Shown: piece by piece, positions 62,579 through 64,000 of the stretch
Layout: the number at the start of each line of letters is the position of its first letter
Numbering within the stretch: the stretch's first letter is position 1
Source: Microcaldota archaeon
GTDB lineage: Archaea > Micrarchaeota > Micrarchaeia > Micrarchaeales > CABMGC01
Direction: 5' to 3'
Assembly (NCBI GenBank): GCA_021845465.1
Contig: JAKBRL010000002.1
Location: 1-64,000, forward strand
Length of the DNA: 64,000 nucleotides
Made by a program: the position numbers and the translations under genes
Notes under the pieces: model-generated
Databases searched by the model: none
What the model was told of the DNA's origin: nothing
Seen by the model: the letters and a program-made list of their open reading frames with translations, nothing else

Positions 62579-63118
62579 TTAAATCGTCTTATTTTTGAGA
62601 TTGAATTCCTTTTTTATCTTTGCTATCTTAGGACGTATTACGAACATGCAGTATGGTTGGAGCGGATTGAGTTTATAGTAATCTTTATGGTAATCTTCAG
62701 AGGGATAGAACTCATCAAGCTTCTTGACTTCGGTTGCTATAGGCTTATCGAAGTCGCCAGCGATTCCTTTTATGTAATCTTCTATAACTTTCCTGTCTTC
62801 CTCTTCTTCATAGAGTATTATAGAACGATATTGCGATCCAACATCAGCGCCCTGTTTATTGACAGACGTTGGATCATGTGCCTTAAAGAATATTTCCAAG
62901 ATTGTTTTAAGTGAGATTATATTAGGAAGGTATTCCAGTTTTATAACTTCTGCATGGCCAGTAGTGCCGTTGCATACTTCCTTGTATGTTGGGTTTTTTG
63001 TTCTTCCTCCGGCGTAGCCTGGGTTAATCTTGATAATTCCTTCGAATAATTCGAAAACGGCTTCTGTGCACCAGAAACAGCCTCCGCCCAGGACTATTGA
63101 CCTTGTTTCGTTTCCCAT
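62579..63118 (-). CDS. msrA: Peptide methionine-(S)-sulfoxide reductase A
   Basis: Repairs oxidised methionine (S-epimer). Catalytic motif GGGCFWCTEAVFE with C14 nucleophile, plus the GYAGG and GHAEVIKLEY blocks. 179 residues. There is a second cysteine at C17 within the motif; other resolving cysteines are not obvious at the C-terminus, so thioredoxin recycling details are unclear. Separated from msrB by one small gene. Confidence 0.95.
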   Translation of the reverse strand: MGNETRSIVLGGGCFWCTEAVFELFEGIIKINPGYAGGRTKNPTYKEVCNGTTGHAEVIKLEYLPNIISLKTILEIFFKAHDPTSVNKQGADVGSQYRSIILYEEEEDRKVIEDYIKGIAGDFDKPIATEVKKLDEFYPSEDYHKDYYKLNPLQPYCMFVIRPKIAKIKKEFNLKNKTI

Positions 63119-63247
63119 AATGGTGTTTTGACAATGTCTTATTTAGATGCATCTCTTCTTGCTGCAGAATATATATTGAAGAACGGAAGTTGAAATTGGC
63201 ATTATTTCTTTTTATTTCTTTGTGATAAATTAGTATGAAGTGAGATC

Positions 63248-63616
63248 ATGGCAGAAGTGAGTTATGAGCCGATAAAAAAAATAGTTGTGCATCATATTGA
63301 GAAACTCAATTTGGAGGAATTAGTCATAGCCATGGCAGGTCCTAATCTGCCTCCTAGAATCTTTTGGCATGATGGAATACTATTCCACATATTTTATTGT
63401 GCAGATGCAAGATATAGCGAAGAGCAGATGAAGAAAGGCACACTGGTATGTAAAAGCATATTCTATGCAGAGCTTCCTGAGTATGAATCTATAATATCGA
63501 TAAACAGTGAGGCTTTTGGAAGCATAAAGGCATATATAGAAAAGGTCGGTTGGTCAAAACTATACGCAGATATAGTATTATGGATAAAGGAGTGGAACAG
63601 GAAGAACACAGTATAG
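63248..63616 (+). CDS. Small protein of unknown function
   Basis: 122 residues, mixed alpha/beta, no recognised motif. Notable are GPNLPPRIFWHDGILFHIF and KGTLVCKSIFYAE. It is convergent with msrB (2-nt gap) and divergent from msrA. Soluble cytoplasmic protein by composition. An ATG with a GAGATC purine stretch upstream supports the start. Role undetermined. Confidence 0.6.
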   Translation: MAEVSYEPIKKIVVHHIEKLNLEELVIAMAGPNLPPRIFWHDGILFHIFYCADARYSEEQMKKGTLVCKSIFYAELPEYESIISINSEAFGSIKAYIEKVGWSKLYADIVLWIKEWNRKNTV

Positions 63617-63618
63617 AT

Positions 63619-63984
63619 TTATTCTTTCTCAGGAACGAATACCATAGATATTGAATTCACACAGTGGCGAACATTCTTTTTTGTGAAACCTTCGCCTTCA
63701 AAGACATGTCCCAGATGTGCACCGCATTTTGCACAGGTTATTTCAGTTCTTACGCCGTCCTTGTCAGGAGTTCTCTTTACAGCTCCTTTTATCTCTTCGT
63801 CGAAACTAGGCCATCCGCAGCCTGAATCGAATTTGGATTCTGATTTATAGAGCTTTGAGCCGCATCTCTTGCAGAAGTATACGCCTTTTCTGAAATTGCT
63901 TTCGTATTCCCCTGAAAAAGGAGGCTCTGTATTTTTGCCGATTATTACAGCTTCTTCTTCAGGTGTGAGTTTGTTTAGTTTCAT
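63619..63984 (-). CDS. msrB: Peptide methionine-(R)-sulfoxide reductase B
   Basis: Repairs the R-epimer of methionine sulfoxide. Zn site C38/C41 (CKRCG) and C84/C87 (CAKCG); catalytic C108 in RHCVNSISMVF; SGCGWPSF block present, with C56 as candidate resolving cysteine. 121 residues, a compact MsrB. With msrA it gives full methionine-sulfoxide repair, useful under acid/metal oxidative stress. Confidence 0.95.
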   Translation of the reverse strand: MKLNKLTPEEEAVIIGKNTEPPFSGEYESNFRKGVYFCKRCGSKLYKSESKFDSGCGWPSFDEEIKGAVKRTPDKDGVRTEITCAKCGAHLGHVFEGEGFTKKNVRHCVNSISMVFVPEKE

Positions 63985-64000
63985 AGTTTAGACCATTGTT

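Noticed and set aside
1..64000. CRISPR array or cas genes
   Set aside because: No regularly spaced short direct repeats with unique spacers and no Cas-like protein were seen; the periodic DNA is coding repeats in a surface protein.

Overview
The window looks like chromosome of an acidophilic DPANN archaeon, most probably Micrarchaeota (ARMAN-like). It has an archaeal 16S 5' end with an unusual first helix, intron-bearing tRNAs, GatDE, LonB, topoisomerase VI-A, an archaeal-type CCA-adding enzyme, AT-rich leaderless promoters, and TCA-cycle enzymes (succinate dehydrogenase, fumarase, dihydrolipoamide dehydrogenase) of the kind known in ARMAN-type genomes. The lineage is an inference from gene content and the 16S fragment.

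Layout. 1-2 kb: rRNA genes in a broken arrangement (16S 5' end and 5S, both on minus) around an intron-containing tRNA-Gly and a polyprenyl diphosphate synthase. 2-10 kb: a tight minus-strand block (gatD-gatE-AIM24-Nudix), then a tRNA methylthiotransferase, NAD kinase and lpd. 10-25 kb: two giant cell-surface proteins (2285 and 1957 residues) with Ig/PKD-like repeats and a related C-terminal anchor region, flanking ychF and an NAD(P)HX dehydratase. 25.8-30.3 kb: an sdh-fumC operon in which the iron-sulfur subunit carries its own N-terminal membrane hairpin. 30-42.7 kb: housekeeping and metabolic genes, including argS followed directly by a tRNA-Arg whose T-loop is interrupted by an intron. 42.7-45.6 kb: a decayed zone with an MFS/TnpB remnant, IS605-type end sequences and a PadR module. 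47.8-52.1 kb: an accessory island next to tRNA-Ala(CGC). It is built from serial small cassettes (two VapBC-like pairs, a DUF167 gene, an AAA+ ATPase), each separated from the next by a composite repeat ending in a decayed tRNA-Ala 3' half. 52.4-64 kb: core information genes (DEAD helicase, cca, polX, top6A, lonB), then a MscS channel, a transporter pair and msrA/msrB.

Functionally the window joins a partial oxidative TCA branch, proline oxidation and methionine-sulfoxide repair (suiting an aerobic or metal-oxidising setting) to archaeal translation, tRNA maturation and a heavily decorated cell surface. The most unusual material is the tRNA-Ala cassette array with its structured repeats, the T-loop-intron tRNA-Arg downstream of argS, the membrane-fused SdhB, and the nested domain architecture of the first surface protein.
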